DNA of 64,000 bases from Vibrio bathopelagicus (GTDB lineage: Bacteria > Pseudomonadota > Gammaproteobacteria > Enterobacterales > Vibrionaceae): NCBI RefSeq assembly GCF_014879975.1, contig NZ_CP062501.1, positions 620,001 to 684,000 of the forward strand. Direction: 5' to 3'. Below the pieces are notes generated by a model that was not told where the DNA came from, made no database searches, and saw only the letters and a program-made list of their open reading frames with translations. Shown piece by piece: positions 17,188-25,971 of this stretch; position 1 is the stretch's first letter; every line of letters begins with the position of its first letter. The translations under genes and the position numbers were made by a program.

Positions 17188-18648
17188 ATGCAGCCTATTG
17201 ATGTCGGTGACCTACAGTTAGACGATCAACACGACACGCGTCAAACCGCTTTGTTTCATGCGATAAGAGAAAAGATTGTCCAAGATTTATGGAGTAAAGG
17301 CAGTAAGTTACCCTCAACACGCAAGTTGGCTGTGGAATTGTCAGTAAGCCGAAATACAGTGATTTACGCGTATGAGCAACTGGTCACCGAAGGCTATATC
17401 GAGAGTAAGAAAGGTTCAGGCTTTTATGTGTCGGTTGAGCAGCCAGAGCATTTCTTGAGTTTATCTCAATCGAGCAGTATTCAGAGTTCACATGATTTGA
17501 GCGCAGAGGTTGATACACTAAGTAGCGCGCGAGTGACCCTCAATGATATCAACCGAAGTTTTGCTCCGGGTGTCCCCGATCTGGATGCATTCCCTTTTGC
17601 TAAGTGGCAAAGGTTGCTGCAGCGACACGGAACGCGTCAGAACATCGCGGGTAATCAAGACGTTCAAGGCAGTTTTGCCTTGAGAGAAGCACTAAGTGGT
17701 TACCTCGCGAGTAGCCGTTCAGTTCTGTGTCATGCAGACAGAATCATCATCACGGCAGGCGCGCAGCAAGCGATCTCAATTGGCTTAATGGCCACGTTGG
17801 TGATGGGTGACCAAATTCTCATGGAGGAACCTGGTTATCGACAGGTCCATAAAATTGTCGATATGTTAAAGCTCGATCTTGATGGTGTTAGTGTGCGTGA
17901 AAAAGTGGGGCTGGATATTGGAAAAATTCTCGCAAGTGATGCCAAAGCTTTGTATGTGACTCCAAGTAATCAATATCCAATGGGGACAACACTCAACACT
18001 GAGCAACGCCTGAAACTGATTGATTGGGCCAACAAACATCAGTCTTGGATCATTGAGGATGACTACGACAGTGAGTTTCAGTTTGCTCATCGCCCTTATA
18101 CCAGCATGCAAGGATTGGCGGGCAAGCTAGGTTTTGACGACCGAATTATCTATGTCGGCTCACTGAGTAAAGTCATGTTTAACGGCTTACGCTTGGGATA
18201 CTTGGTCGTGCCTGAACATTTGGTCGCAAGGTGTCTCGAGATTAAAGACGCGCTCACCGGAGACACGGCGTCCCATACACAAGAAGCGCTGGCTGATTTC
18301 GTCCATGAAGGCGACTTGCTGCGACATATCAGAAAGATGCGTCGTTCATACAAACTCAAATATGAAGCGATGATTGACGCCATTGAAAGTGAGTTTAACG
18401 GTGATCTTGAAGTGATAAGCCAAGCCGCAGGATTACATGTGACGGTGAAGTGGTACCAAGGGATATCTGAACACGAGTGGAGCCGACGGGCTGAGCTGGA
18501 AAATATCGTAATCAGGCCTTTTGATTTCTACGAGTATGGATCAACCAATATTCGCGATTGGAATGGCGTGATACTCGGCTTTGGCAATATCCGATTGGTT
18601 GACATAAAGCCGAAGATCAAACAGATCGCTCGGCTTTTCTATCAATAA
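17188..18648 (+). CDS. MocR/PdxR-like GntR-family regulator with aminotransferase domain
   Basis: 486 residues. A winged helix at ~15-80 (LPSTRKLAVELSVSRNTVIYAYEQL) is linked to a fold-type I aminotransferase-like domain (~115-486). The PLP-binding lysine lies in the VGSLSKVMFNGLRLGYLV segment, and EDDYDSEFQF is the expected Asp/Tyr region. Such proteins sense PLP or related amines and usually regulate vitamin B6 or GABA genes. It is divergent from the flavin-binding gene, the likely target. I choose ATG at 17188 over TTG at 17176. Confidence 0.88.
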   Translation: MQPIDVGDLQLDDQHDTRQTALFHAIREKIVQDLWSKGSKLPSTRKLAVELSVSRNTVIYAYEQLVTEGYIESKKGSGFYVSVEQPEHFLSLSQSSSIQSSHDLSAEVDTLSSARVTLNDINRSFAPGVPDLDAFPFAKWQRLLQRHGTRQNIAGNQDVQGSFALREALSGYLASSRSVLCHADRIIITAGAQQAISIGLMATLVMGDQILMEEPGYRQVHKIVDMLKLDLDGVSVREKVGLDIGKILASDAKALYVTPSNQYPMGTTLNTEQRLKLIDWANKHQSWIIEDDYDSEFQFAHRPYTSMQGLAGKLGFDDRIIYVGSLSKVMFNGLRLGYLVVPEHLVARCLEIKDALTGDTASHTQEALADFVHEGDLLRHIRKMRRSYKLKYEAMIDAIESEFNGDLEVISQAAGLHVTVKWYQGISEHEWSRRAELENIVIRPFDFYEYGSTNIRDWNGVILGFGNIRLVDIKPKIKQIARLFYQ

Positions 18649-18663
18649 TGTTTATGGTCTGGC

Positions 18664-19929
18664 TTACAATTTGTCGATAGAGACGGTGGGTTTACCTAAC
18701 CATTTTCGCCAAGGGAGTGACAATGTCACAAACACAGTCACAGCATAGAGCATTGACAAACTTAGGCAGATGAACACCAGGGTACAGATGACCAATGAGA
18801 TCATGGCTGTGTATCTAGATGCGCCAGTCAGTAATCGGCAGGCTGCTAACATCGCCAGTAGATAAACCAAAACAAAAATACCATTGGCGAGTTTAAGAAA
18901 GAATTCGAGATCCAAATTAGACAGCTCGCCGATTACACACGAGATAAGCGCAATAAAGCCAATAGCCAAGGTTGGATAAAGTGGTACGCCACGGCTATTA
19001 AGTTGCGCCATTTTACTTGTCGGAGTGTGTTGGCGAGCCTGAGCCCAAATCATGCGAGATAAGCTTTGGGTATAAAGATTTAGGCTAGCAAAACAAGCGA
19101 AGAAGCCAAGCACACTGATGACGGTTTTAAAGCCATTGCCAAACAGTTGCTCTGTCACCCACGGGATAGAGGCAGCATCAAATTCTGGTGAACCATAAGC
19201 CCCTAGCTTGATTATAACCACCGAACAAGCCCAGTACACCAAGCCTGCGACGAAACACCCTGCAATGATGGCGATTGGGAAGTCACGCTGTGGATTTTTA
19301 AATTCCTCTCCCATGTGAGCAAAGGCTTCTATTCCGACAAAGCACCAAAACATGACTGCCAGTGCAGCACCAATAGACCACATTGAATCGGATGAAATAG
19401 CGGGAATCGCGACATCTGCTACCGTGATGTCTGCTTTCCAAACAAAAGCGCTAACTAAGGCAAAGATAGACAAAGCAATCACGGTTTGCAGTCGGCCAGA
19501 AGACTTACTGCCCATCAGATTGACGGCAATAAGCAGAGCTACGGTAAAGGACTGAGCACCCAGAGGTGTGTCGAGTGGTGCCGGTAACAGCTGTTGAGCA
19601 AAGCCGCCTGCTAATGCAATCGCAGCGGGAATGCCGACAGGAATAACACTAACAAACAACCAAGCAACGCTCGTTTCTAATCGCTCGCTGAACGCTTGGC
19701 GCACAAAATAGGCAGTGCCGCCTGCATTCGGGTAGCGTTTTCCCAATGCAGCAAAGGTTAGGGCGATCGGGCAAATAGCGATAAACAGGATTAACCACGC
19801 GAGTAATGACAACTGCCCTGCGATACCAGCCGCAATAGCGGGAATCATAAAGAGCCCAGTACCAAGCAAGGTCGTAGAGAGTTGTCCAATTCCGGACATT
19901 AGCGTGATTTCTTGTTTGAGTTGTGACAT
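18664..19929 (-). CDS. yjeH: APC-family amino-acid exporter (YjeH-like)
   Basis: 421 residues, about 12 membrane helices, opening with MSGIGQLSTTLLGTGLFMIP, the APC-superfamily substrate segment. It is closest in form to E. coli YjeH, which exports methionine and branched-chain amino acids. ATG at 19929 follows AGGAGAGCGA. It is divergent from an Lrp-type regulator at 20195, which would suit an amino-acid exporter. The upstream leader contains a GAGACT hexamer repeat. It ends 15 bp from the convergent regulator at 18648. Confidence 0.85.
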   Translation of the reverse strand: MSQLKQEITLMSGIGQLSTTLLGTGLFMIPAIAAGIAGQLSLLAWLILFIAICPIALTFAALGKRYPNAGGTAYFVRQAFSERLETSVAWLFVSVIPVGIPAAIALAGGFAQQLLPAPLDTPLGAQSFTVALLIAVNLMGSKSSGRLQTVIALSIFALVSAFVWKADITVADVAIPAISSDSMWSIGAALAVMFWCFVGIEAFAHMGEEFKNPQRDFPIAIIAGCFVAGLVYWACSVVIIKLGAYGSPEFDAASIPWVTEQLFGNGFKTVISVLGFFACFASLNLYTQSLSRMIWAQARQHTPTSKMAQLNSRGVPLYPTLAIGFIALISCVIGELSNLDLEFFLKLANGIFVLVYLLAMLAACRLLTGASRYTAMISLVICTLVFICLSLSMLYAVTVFVTLSLPWRKWLGKPTVSIDKL

Positions 19930-19980
19930 TCGCTCTCCTAGCTATTGGCTGTGCTGTCGGTTTTATCGTGCCGTCTTGCG

Positions 19981-20010
19981 AGACTGAGACTGAGACTGAG
20001 ACTGAGACTG
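19981..20010. repeat. Hexanucleotide tandem repeat (AGACTG)5
   Basis: Five perfect AGACTG units lie 52 bp upstream of the yjeH start, in its leader or promoter. Confidence 0.9.
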
Positions 20011-20050
20011 AAAGCATACATTGTCGACATCAATAATACAGCTAGCGAAA

Positions 20051-20132
20051 CGTCTTAAGACGCCGCCAATTTAACGGTATTAATCTGATTAAACGTGAAA
20101 GTGTCGGCTGTTATAAACGTCGACTGTTATAA
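20051..20132. promoter_or_regulatory. Palindrome and direct repeats between yjeH and the Lrp-type gene
   Basis: CGTCTTAAGACG (20051-20062) is a perfect palindrome. TCGGCTGTTATAA (20104-20116) and TCGACTGTTATAA (20120-20132) are direct repeats with 16-bp spacing. These are candidate operator sites for the Lrp-type protein. Binding is inferred. Confidence 0.4.
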
Positions 20133-20194
20133 GCAGGGAAGTTGTGTCAAATTAGGTACTATAAATAGAACAATAAGTGGAAAGAATCAGAAGC

Positions 20195-20656
20195 ATGGAT
20201 AAATTTGATCGCCAGATTTTGGATATTCTCAAAACCAATGCACGTTGCTCAGTGAGCGATATCGCCCGAGATGTCAGCCTTTCGCGCTCGGCGGTGAATG
20301 CCAGAATCAAGAAACTGGAAAGCGACAAAGTGATTACGGGTTATTGCGCTCAAGTGGCGGAGCCTAACCAAACGAAGAATGTGTGCGCTTACATCTTGTT
20401 GAAGTTCGACATGTCGAGCAGCGACCATAGCTGTGAGTCTTATGCGAAACGAATCCAGAGCATTGATGGTGTGCAATGGTGTCACTCTATCAGCGGTGAG
20501 ACAGATATGATGTTGTACGTTGAAGTGGAAAGCATGGAGCATTTAAACCAAGTTCGCGATCAACTGCAAAGCTATCCAGATCTGCGCCACCTAGTGACTC
20601 ATACAGTATTGACTGAGTTTTTTAACAAACAAAATTCATCAGGTCGTTCATGTTAG
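20195..20656 (+). CDS. Lrp/AsnC-family transcriptional regulator
   Basis: 153 residues. An N-terminal AsnC-type helix-turn-helix (DRQILDILKTNARCSVSDIA, then LSRSAVNARIKKLE) is followed by a RAM ligand-binding domain (~65-145). ATG at 20195 is preferred because MDKFDRQIL is the standard start; a GTG at 20177 would add six residues. It is divergent from yjeH and followed by a mini-ORF whose ATG overlaps its stop, then by lysR. The effector is probably an amino acid. The C-terminus beyond the RAM fold is short (NKQNSSGRSC). Confidence 0.87.
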   Translation: MDKFDRQILDILKTNARCSVSDIARDVSLSRSAVNARIKKLESDKVITGYCAQVAEPNQTKNVCAYILLKFDMSSSDHSCESYAKRIQSIDGVQWCHSISGETDMMLYVEVESMEHLNQVRDQLQSYPDLRHLVTHTVLTEFFNKQNSSGRSC

Positions 20657-20757
20657 GAGCGATCAATTTCGCTAGGGGCGTCAATTTGGCTAAGAGCTTC
20701 AACCTCGCTAGAAGCCTAAGTTTTGGTAGGAGCTTAAATTTTGCTAGGGAATATTAA
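20650..20757 (+). CDS. Putative 35-aa mini-ORF made of hexapeptide repeats
   Basis: ATG at 20650 overlaps the stop of the Lrp-type gene (ATGTTAG), and the frame ends at TAA 20755-20757, inside the lysR start region. The DNA is about five degenerate 18-bp units (each beginning TAG/TAA-GAGC), so the peptide repeats an N-F-A-R-S-L-like hexamer: INFAR, VNLAK, FNLAR, LSFGR, LNFAR. It is amphipathic and basic. It may be a translated leader coupling lrp to lysR or only a minisatellite. I know no homologue. Confidence 0.35.
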   Translation: MLGAINFARGVNLAKSFNLARSLSFGRSLNFAREY

Positions 20758-21661
20758 TTTAAATCTGCTGCGCTCGCTGCATGTGCTTCTTGAAGAATGC
20801 CATGTAAGCCGCGCAGCACAGCGCCTTCATATCACGCAATCGGCTGTCAGTCGCCAGCTCAGTCAACTACGAGACTTGTGTGGCGATCCTCTGTTGGTTC
20901 GCGATGGCAACAAACTGGTACCTACCAATCGTGCTCTGCAGCTTACAGACAAGCTCGATGACTTGCTTGGGGAGTTTGACCACCTATTAGATGATAAGCC
21001 GTTCGAACCGAAAGATTGGCAAGGTGAGTTGGTGTTGTCTTCGAGTGACTATGTGGCTCAGTATATTCTGCCAGTGATTGTTGCAGAGGTGTCTGCCGAA
21101 GCGCCGAATATCAATTTAGCGTATCGTTTGTGGCAGCCAAACTACCTTGAAGCTCTGAACGAGTCAGGTATTCACTTGGCTTCGAGTATTTTCCCTAAGA
21201 AACCAGAACATGTTTCTAGTACCAGACTTGGCGAAGATAAGTCGGTGTGTTTGATGCGCAAATCTCATCCATTAGCTCTGCAATCGACTTTGAGTACAGA
21301 AGATATCGTCAGTTACTCACACATCAAAGTGACAGGTGGGGGAGACAAAGACAGTTATTCGGATATTGCGTTAAAGAAGTTGGGGCATAAGCGCAGAGTT
21401 GCTTTGCAGGTTCCGTTCTTTTCATCCGCTGGTACCGTGTTAATGCAAGACGATTATCTGATGATCGTTCCTGAACATATCGCCTATAACTTAGGTAGAC
21501 ACCTTGAAACGACCTACTTTTCTTTGCCATTTGAAACGGAGATGCACACCTATTGGTTAATGTGGCACCCTAAGTATGACAACGATTCTGCTCACAAATG
21601 GGCGCGAGAGAAAGCATTCCAAGCGATGCAGAAGTCGAGTTACAATATTGGTATGACTTAA
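20741..21661 (+). CDS. LysR-family transcriptional regulator
   Basis: 306 residues. The winged helix at ~6-65 includes VSRAAQRLHITQSAVSRQLSQLRDL, and a periplasmic-binding-like effector domain covers ~92-300. The only usable start is TTG at 20741, since the frame is closed by TAA at 20735. It is supported by AGGAG 8 nt upstream, a site that belongs to the last repeat unit of the mini-ORF. A LysE-type exporter follows at 21775, a typical LysR target. The effector is unknown. Confidence 0.85.
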   Translation: MLGNINLNLLRSLHVLLEECHVSRAAQRLHITQSAVSRQLSQLRDLCGDPLLVRDGNKLVPTNRALQLTDKLDDLLGEFDHLLDDKPFEPKDWQGELVLSSSDYVAQYILPVIVAEVSAEAPNINLAYRLWQPNYLEALNESGIHLASSIFPKKPEHVSSTRLGEDKSVCLMRKSHPLALQSTLSTEDIVSYSHIKVTGGGDKDSYSDIALKKLGHKRRVALQVPFFSSAGTVLMQDDYLMIVPEHIAYNLGRHLETTYFSLPFETEMHTYWLMWHPKYDNDSAHKWAREKAFQAMQKSSYNIGMT

Positions 21662-21774
21662 AATCATAGGCATGATGATAATCTTTGATTTCAAATAATA
21701 CCTATAGCGAATTATTGTAAGCAGCAAGTACAAGGCGTTCACTCGGAACGCATGGTTTTATTAGGAATGGAATA

Positions 21775-22389
21775 ATGACAGTAACAATTTGGTTTTCTTT
21801 ATTAGCTATTTGCTTGTTGGGTGCAATGTCTCCGGGCCCAAGCTTGGCGATGATCGCTAAGCATAGTTTGGCTGGTGGTCGTATGAACGGGCTTATCGCG
21901 GCTTGGTCACATGCGGCTGGCATAGGTATTTACGCGTTCGCAACTATTGTCGGTTTAGCGGTGTTACTTGAGCAATCGCCAATGATATTTAAAGGGATCA
22001 GTTTGGCGGGTGCAGCATATCTACTTTACCTTGGAGTGAATGCGTTACGCTCAAAAGGTGGGGTTGCTGCGAAATTGGAAGCGGGTGAACAGATGAGCTA
22101 CATGCAGTCTGCTCGCGAGGCCTTTTTGATCTCTATCTTGAGCCCTAAGATCGCGCTGTTCTTTATCGCTCTATTTAGCCAATTTGTGGCTTTAGGTAAT
22201 GAACTTAGTAATCGAGTGATCATTGTCTCAACGCCACTGATTGTTGATGGCCTTTGGTATACCTTTATTACTTTGGTGCTCTCTAGCCCGCTTATCGTAG
22301 AGCGCATTCGAGCAAAAGCGCAGTTGATCGATCGATTGTCAGGTGTGGTTTTAATCCTGCTTGCCGTTCGTGTGGTGTGGACGATATAG
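21775..22389 (+). CDS. LysE/RhtB-family amino-acid exporter
   Basis: 204 residues with about six membrane helices. The family opening LGAMSPGPSLAMIAKHSLAGG is near residues 15-35, and FLISILSPKIALFFIALF is in the middle. It exports amino acids or related small molecules; the substrate cannot be read from sequence. ATG at 21775 follows AGGAATGG. It lies 113 bp after lysR on the same strand and ends before a strong terminator. Confidence 0.87.
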   Translation: MTVTIWFSLLAICLLGAMSPGPSLAMIAKHSLAGGRMNGLIAAWSHAAGIGIYAFATIVGLAVLLEQSPMIFKGISLAGAAYLLYLGVNALRSKGGVAAKLEAGEQMSYMQSAREAFLISILSPKIALFFIALFSQFVALGNELSNRVIIVSTPLIVDGLWYTFITLVLSSPLIVERIRAKAQLIDRLSGVVLILLAVRVVWTI

Positions 22390-22425
22390 CGGCAGTCCAT
22401 ATACTGGTAAGAAACGATATCCACT

Positions 22426-22463
22426 AAAAAGGCTCACTAGACGTTATCTAGTGAGCCTTTTTT
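22426..22463. terminator. Bidirectional terminator
   Basis: AAAAAGGCTCACTAGA and TCTAGTGAGCCTTTTTT form a near-perfect stem of about 15 bp around ACGTTA-type loop bases. It serves the LysE gene and the convergent lipoprotein gene. Confidence 0.88.
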
Positions 22464-22484
22464 GTTTTTCGTCGAAGCGGCTTT

Positions 22485-23648
22485 TTAACCTTCCGAATTC
22501 AGTACAGTATCGAGCTTTTTCATCGAGTCGGAAAAATATGGATTGTAGGTCAAGCGCGCATGGTTTTTACCTTCTTCACGATATCCCCACGCCGAGTACC
22601 AAACTTCACTTGTCGCGTTACACTCGGCTTCAAAGCCTTCAGCCTGACCATTAGAGCATATCTTCTCGCTACCATTGATTCCGTAATACGGATTGCTTGG
22701 CGAGAACAACAAGCCCATGTGAGAGCCATTCGAGATTCGTTGCTCTGGGATCTTCATGCTGTATTGAACCGCGCGAGGATCGTCAAGTGTGGCTTCCCCT
22801 TGCCAAACCAACACATTGTTTGGGTTTGGCATAGACTCAGTAAACGCTTGTTGCACGAAGTTGGTGTCAATGACACTGTCGCCTTCACTCATCATAATAA
22901 ACACCGGCTTATCGAAGTGTTGATCTTGTAAGTCTTCGCGAACCACTTCTGATGTCTCGTAGTAAACCGAGGCGCCATTCATTGGTAGTGAGTTGTAGCG
23001 AAGTACATTGTCTTCAGGATCTTGATCCGCCCACGTAACAAAGTAGCTTGCTAGCCCTGCATATTGAACTGCAGACGAACTCGGTTGGAACGCAGGAGAG
23101 AACAGAAGTAATCCAGAGATCTTAGGATCGTTCATCGCCTGTGAAGTCACGAGGTTCGCACCTGTTGAATAACCGCCAAGCCACACCGAATCATATTCTT
23201 GTTCTAGTAACTTAGTGTGGTGAGCCACCACACCCTGCCAATCTTCTAAGTTTGGCTGCATTAAGTCACCAACACGACTGCCGTGACCGGGTAGTAACAC
23301 CGTTCTCACTAGGTAACCTTGTTCTGCTAAATGTGTCGCGATGTCTTTAAATGAGTAGGGTGAATCCCCCAATCCATGAACCAGTAGAACTGCCTTACCG
23401 TTCGGTGTCGCAGGTTGATATTCGGTAGGTGAATTGAGTTGAATCTCTAGCTGCTTGTCTTTGGTCATGAACACACGGTTTTTCAGTAACCAATCTTGAG
23501 TGTCGTTCACGTAGGCGTCAAAGCTGTCTTGCTGATAGCTAGGCAAATCTGGAGAAGTTTCGTAAGCGGGTGCAATGGTCTCGTTGGAGCAACCAACGAG
23601 ACTTAAAGTCGTTATGGCCAGCAGTGCTAGGAGGAGCTTTCTTTGCAT
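22485..23648 (-). CDS. Lipoprotein alpha/beta hydrolase
   Basis: 387 residues from ATG at 23648. The signal peptide ends in lipobox LVGC (Cys ~20), so it should be lipid-anchored. The hydrolase core has the oxyanion strand VLLVHGLGDSPYSF, nucleophile elbow GYSTG, an acid in MSEGDSVIDTNFV, and a His in ISNGSHMGLLFSP. It is probably a carboxylesterase or lysophospholipase-type enzyme of the envelope; the substrate is unknown. An upstream in-frame start at 23678 would spoil the signal peptide. It is followed by nothing on its strand. Confidence 0.82.
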   Translation of the reverse strand: MQRKLLLALLAITTLSLVGCSNETIAPAYETSPDLPSYQQDSFDAYVNDTQDWLLKNRVFMTKDKQLEIQLNSPTEYQPATPNGKAVLLVHGLGDSPYSFKDIATHLAEQGYLVRTVLLPGHGSRVGDLMQPNLEDWQGVVAHHTKLLEQEYDSVWLGGYSTGANLVTSQAMNDPKISGLLLFSPAFQPSSSAVQYAGLASYFVTWADQDPEDNVLRYNSLPMNGASVYYETSEVVREDLQDQHFDKPVFIMMSEGDSVIDTNFVQQAFTESMPNPNNVLVWQGEATLDDPRAVQYSMKIPEQRISNGSHMGLLFSPSNPYYGINGSEKICSNGQAEGFEAECNATSEVWYSAWGYREEGKNHARLTYNPYFSDSMKKLDTVLNSEG

Positions 23649-23701
23649 TATGTAATGTTGTCTCTGTTGTGCGTTCACTAGGTCTGAAACTAAAGTTTAG
23701 G

Positions 23702-23932
23702 TTATTTTTTGCTTGAAAGGTCTTCGTATTCACCTTCAATAACACCGGCATCACTGGTAGATGATTGACGTGTGTTCATGTGAGCTGCGAAACCCTGTTT
23801 TTTCATTTGATTCTGAATGCGCTTGCCAGTGATTAAAGCTGCAATAGCTAAAGGAATAGCAAGAATCAAGCTCGTGAATAACGCCAATAGGCCAGTAAAC
23901 AACGCAACAATCGTAACTAATATATTTTTCAT
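23702..23932 (-). CDS. Small membrane protein of unknown function
   Basis: 76 residues. One long hydrophobic stretch (~4-36) could form a hairpin of two helices, followed by a basic segment (GKRIQNQMKKQG) and an acidic tail (EGEYEDLSSKK). ATG at 23932 has AGAGGA at good spacing; ATG at 23938 is too close to it. It sits upstream of the lipoprotein hydrolase (53 bp), possibly one operon. Confidence 0.6.
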   Translation of the reverse strand: MKNILVTIVALFTGLLALFTSLILAIPLAIAALITGKRIQNQMKKQGFAAHMNTRQSSTSDAGVIEGEYEDLSSKK

Positions 23933-24013
23933 ATTCATTCCTCTTTTTCTATGTTGTCACTATATCGCTTCTATTCTGAACGAAACATGAACACCGTTAA
24001 TAAATATCAGAGA

Positions 24014-24067
24014 GTCACTATGACACAGGCGTGTGTGGATTGAGAGTTTATATGTAGTCATATTCAC
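24014..24067 (+). promoter_or_regulatory. Candidate NorR binding sites upstream of hcp
   Basis: GTCACTATGAC (24014-24024) is a perfect palindrome of the GT-N7-AC type recognised by NorR, and GTCATATTCAC (24057-24067) is a second, imperfect match. They lie 55-110 bp upstream of the sigma-54 promoter, as expected for this enhancer-binding nitric oxide sensor. Confidence 0.6.
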
Positions 24068-24119
24068 GCACTAAAAACATGGAGTTTATTTAAGTTTATA
24101 AAAATCAACAGCTTAAAAG

Positions 24120-24136
24120 TTGGCACGCTTGATGCT
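24120..24136 (+). promoter_or_regulatory. Sigma-54 promoter of hcp-hcr
   Basis: TTGGCACGCTTGATGCT has the GG (24122) and GC (24134) doublets 12 bp apart. The predicted start is near 24147, giving a leader of about 60 nt. Confidence 0.8.
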
Positions 24137-24207
24137 CTATAGGGTTTGGAATAAGTCACTGTAAGCAAAGTACTTACAGCTAATAAAAAATTACTGGAGC
24201 CCCTTAT

Positions 24208-25869
24208 ATGTTCTGTATTCAATGTGAACAAACAATTCAAACCCCAACCGTAAAAGGCTGTTCTTTCGCACAAGGCATGTGTGGCAAAACGTCAGAAGTA
24301 TCTGACCTTCAAGACGTGTTGGTGCATTCTCTTCAAGGTGTCTCTTTTTGGGCAAATTTAGGTCGCACTTGCGATGTTATTGATACTGAAATTGATGAGT
24401 GGGCGCCAAAAGCGTTTTTCGCAACTCTCACCAACGTTAACTTCGACCCTGCTCGTATCATCGAATTTGGACAACAATCTCACGAATTCAAACAGCGTTT
24501 AGAGCAACAAGTTCGCGCAGCAGCGACTTTGATTGGCTTTGAAATCCCAACGCTTTCTGCAGCAGCGCAGTTCGATCTTCCAACTGATTCTTCAGAGCTA
24601 TTGGCACTTGCACCACAAGCCGCGGTTAACCGTGGTCACGATTCTCAACATGAAGATGTGATTGGCCTTCGTCTTCTTTGCCTATACGGTCTAAAAGGCG
24701 CTGCAGCTTACATGGAGCACGCTCGTGTTCTTGGTCAAACTGATAACGCTATTTTCGCTGAATACCATGAAATCATGGCGTTTCTAGGTACAGACCCATC
24801 AGATCTAAAACAGTTACTTGATACATCAATGCAGATTGGCTTGATGAACTACAAAGTAATGGAAATGCTAGACAAAGGCGAGACAGATACATTCGGTCAC
24901 CCGCAACCAACAACGGTCAATGTGAAGACTAAGCAAGGTCACTGTATCCTTGTTTCTGGCCACGACTTGCATGATCTAGAAAAGATCCTTCAACAAACCG
25001 AAGGCAAGGGCATCAATGTTTACACTAACGGTGAGATGTTACCTGCACACGGTTACCCTGAGTTAAACAAGTACCCACACCTTGCGGGTAACTACGGTAG
25101 CGCTTGGCAGAACCAACAGAAAGAATTCGCTAACTTCCCTGGCGCAATTGTAATGACGTCTAACTGCCTGCTTAACCCAGATGTAGGTTCTTACGCAGAC
25201 CGTCTATTTACACGCAGCATCGTGGGCTGGCCGGGCGTTGATCACCTTGAAGGTGACGATTTCAGCGCAGTAATCGATTGTGCACTAGCGCAAGAAGGCT
25301 TCAAACACGACGAGATCGAGCAAATGATCACTGTTGGCTTTGGTCGTAACGCACTGATGGAAGCGGCACCTGCGGTTATTGAGCAAGTGAAAGAAGGCAA
25401 CATCAAACACTTCTTCCTAGTCGGTGGCTGTGACGGTGACAAATCTGAGCGTAGCTACTACACAGACTTCACAGCTCAAGCGCCAGAAGATTCAGTTATC
25501 CTGACTCTTGCATGTGGTAAATTCCGTTTCAATAAGAACCAATTTGGCGATATTAACGGTATCCCACGTCTGCTAGATGTTGGCCAATGTAACGATGCTT
25601 ACTCTGCGATTCAGCTTGCTATCGCACTGTCTCAAGAGTTTGATTGTGGCATCAACGAACTTCCGTTAACGCTGGTTCTATCTTGGTTCGAGCAAAAAGC
25701 GATCGTTATCCTGCTTACTCTGTTTGCTCTAGGTGTGAAAGGTATTTACACAGGCCCAACAGCACCTGCGTTCCTAACTGAGAACCTACTTAAGATTATG
25801 CAAGACGAGTTCGACATGCGTTCTATCTCAACGCCAGAACAAGATCTTAAAACAATCTTAGCGGCTTAA
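24208..25869 (+). CDS. hcp: Hybrid cluster protein (hydroxylamine / NO reductase)
   Basis: 553 residues. It reduces nitric oxide or hydroxylamine and takes part in protein S-nitrosylation in enterobacteria. The N-terminal Cys pattern C3-x2-C6-x11-C18-x6-C25 is that of the facultative-anaerobe class with a 2Fe-2S-type cluster. Later ligands for the hybrid cluster appear in [25 protein letters not shown] and [13 protein letters not shown] precedes the ATG. hcr, its electron donor, follows. The NorR-type sites and sigma-54 promoter indicate induction by nitric oxide. Confidence 0.96.
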   Translation: MFCIQCEQTIQTPTVKGCSFAQGMCGKTSEVSDLQDVLVHSLQGVSFWANLGRTCDVIDTEIDEWAPKAFFATLTNVNFDPARIIEFGQQSHEFKQRLEQQVRAAATLIGFEIPTLSAAAQFDLPTDSSELLALAPQAAVNRGHDSQHEDVIGLRLLCLYGLKGAAAYMEHARVLGQTDNAIFAEYHEIMAFLGTDPSDLKQLLDTSMQIGLMNYKVMEMLDKGETDTFGHPQPTTVNVKTKQGHCILVSGHDLHDLEKILQQTEGKGINVYTNGEMLPAHGYPELNKYPHLAGNYGSAWQNQQKEFANFPGAIVMTSNCLLNPDVGSYADRLFTRSIVGWPGVDHLEGDDFSAVIDCALAQEGFKHDEIEQMITVGFGRNALMEAAPAVIEQVKEGNIKHFFLVGGCDGDKSERSYYTDFTAQAPEDSVILTLACGKFRFNKNQFGDINGIPRLLDVGQCNDAYSAIQLAIALSQEFDCGINELPLTLVLSWFEQKAIVILLTLFALGVKGIYTGPTAPAFLTENLLKIMQDEFDMRSISTPEQDLKTILAA

Positions 25870-25884
25870 TTTAAGCCCACTCCT

Positions 25885-25935
25885 AAGCCCCTTTGTTGCT
25901 GTTCTTTTAGAGTTGGTAACGTCGGGGCTTTTTAG
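25885..25935 (+). terminator. Possible attenuating terminator between hcp and hcr
   Basis: AAGCCCC (25885-25891) can pair with GGGGCTT (25924-25930), followed by TTTT. The loop is long (~32 nt), so it may only lower read-through into hcr. Confidence 0.4.
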
Positions 25936-25971
25936 ATTTTAATCTTTAGTCATCAGCAAGGTGTGTGAACT

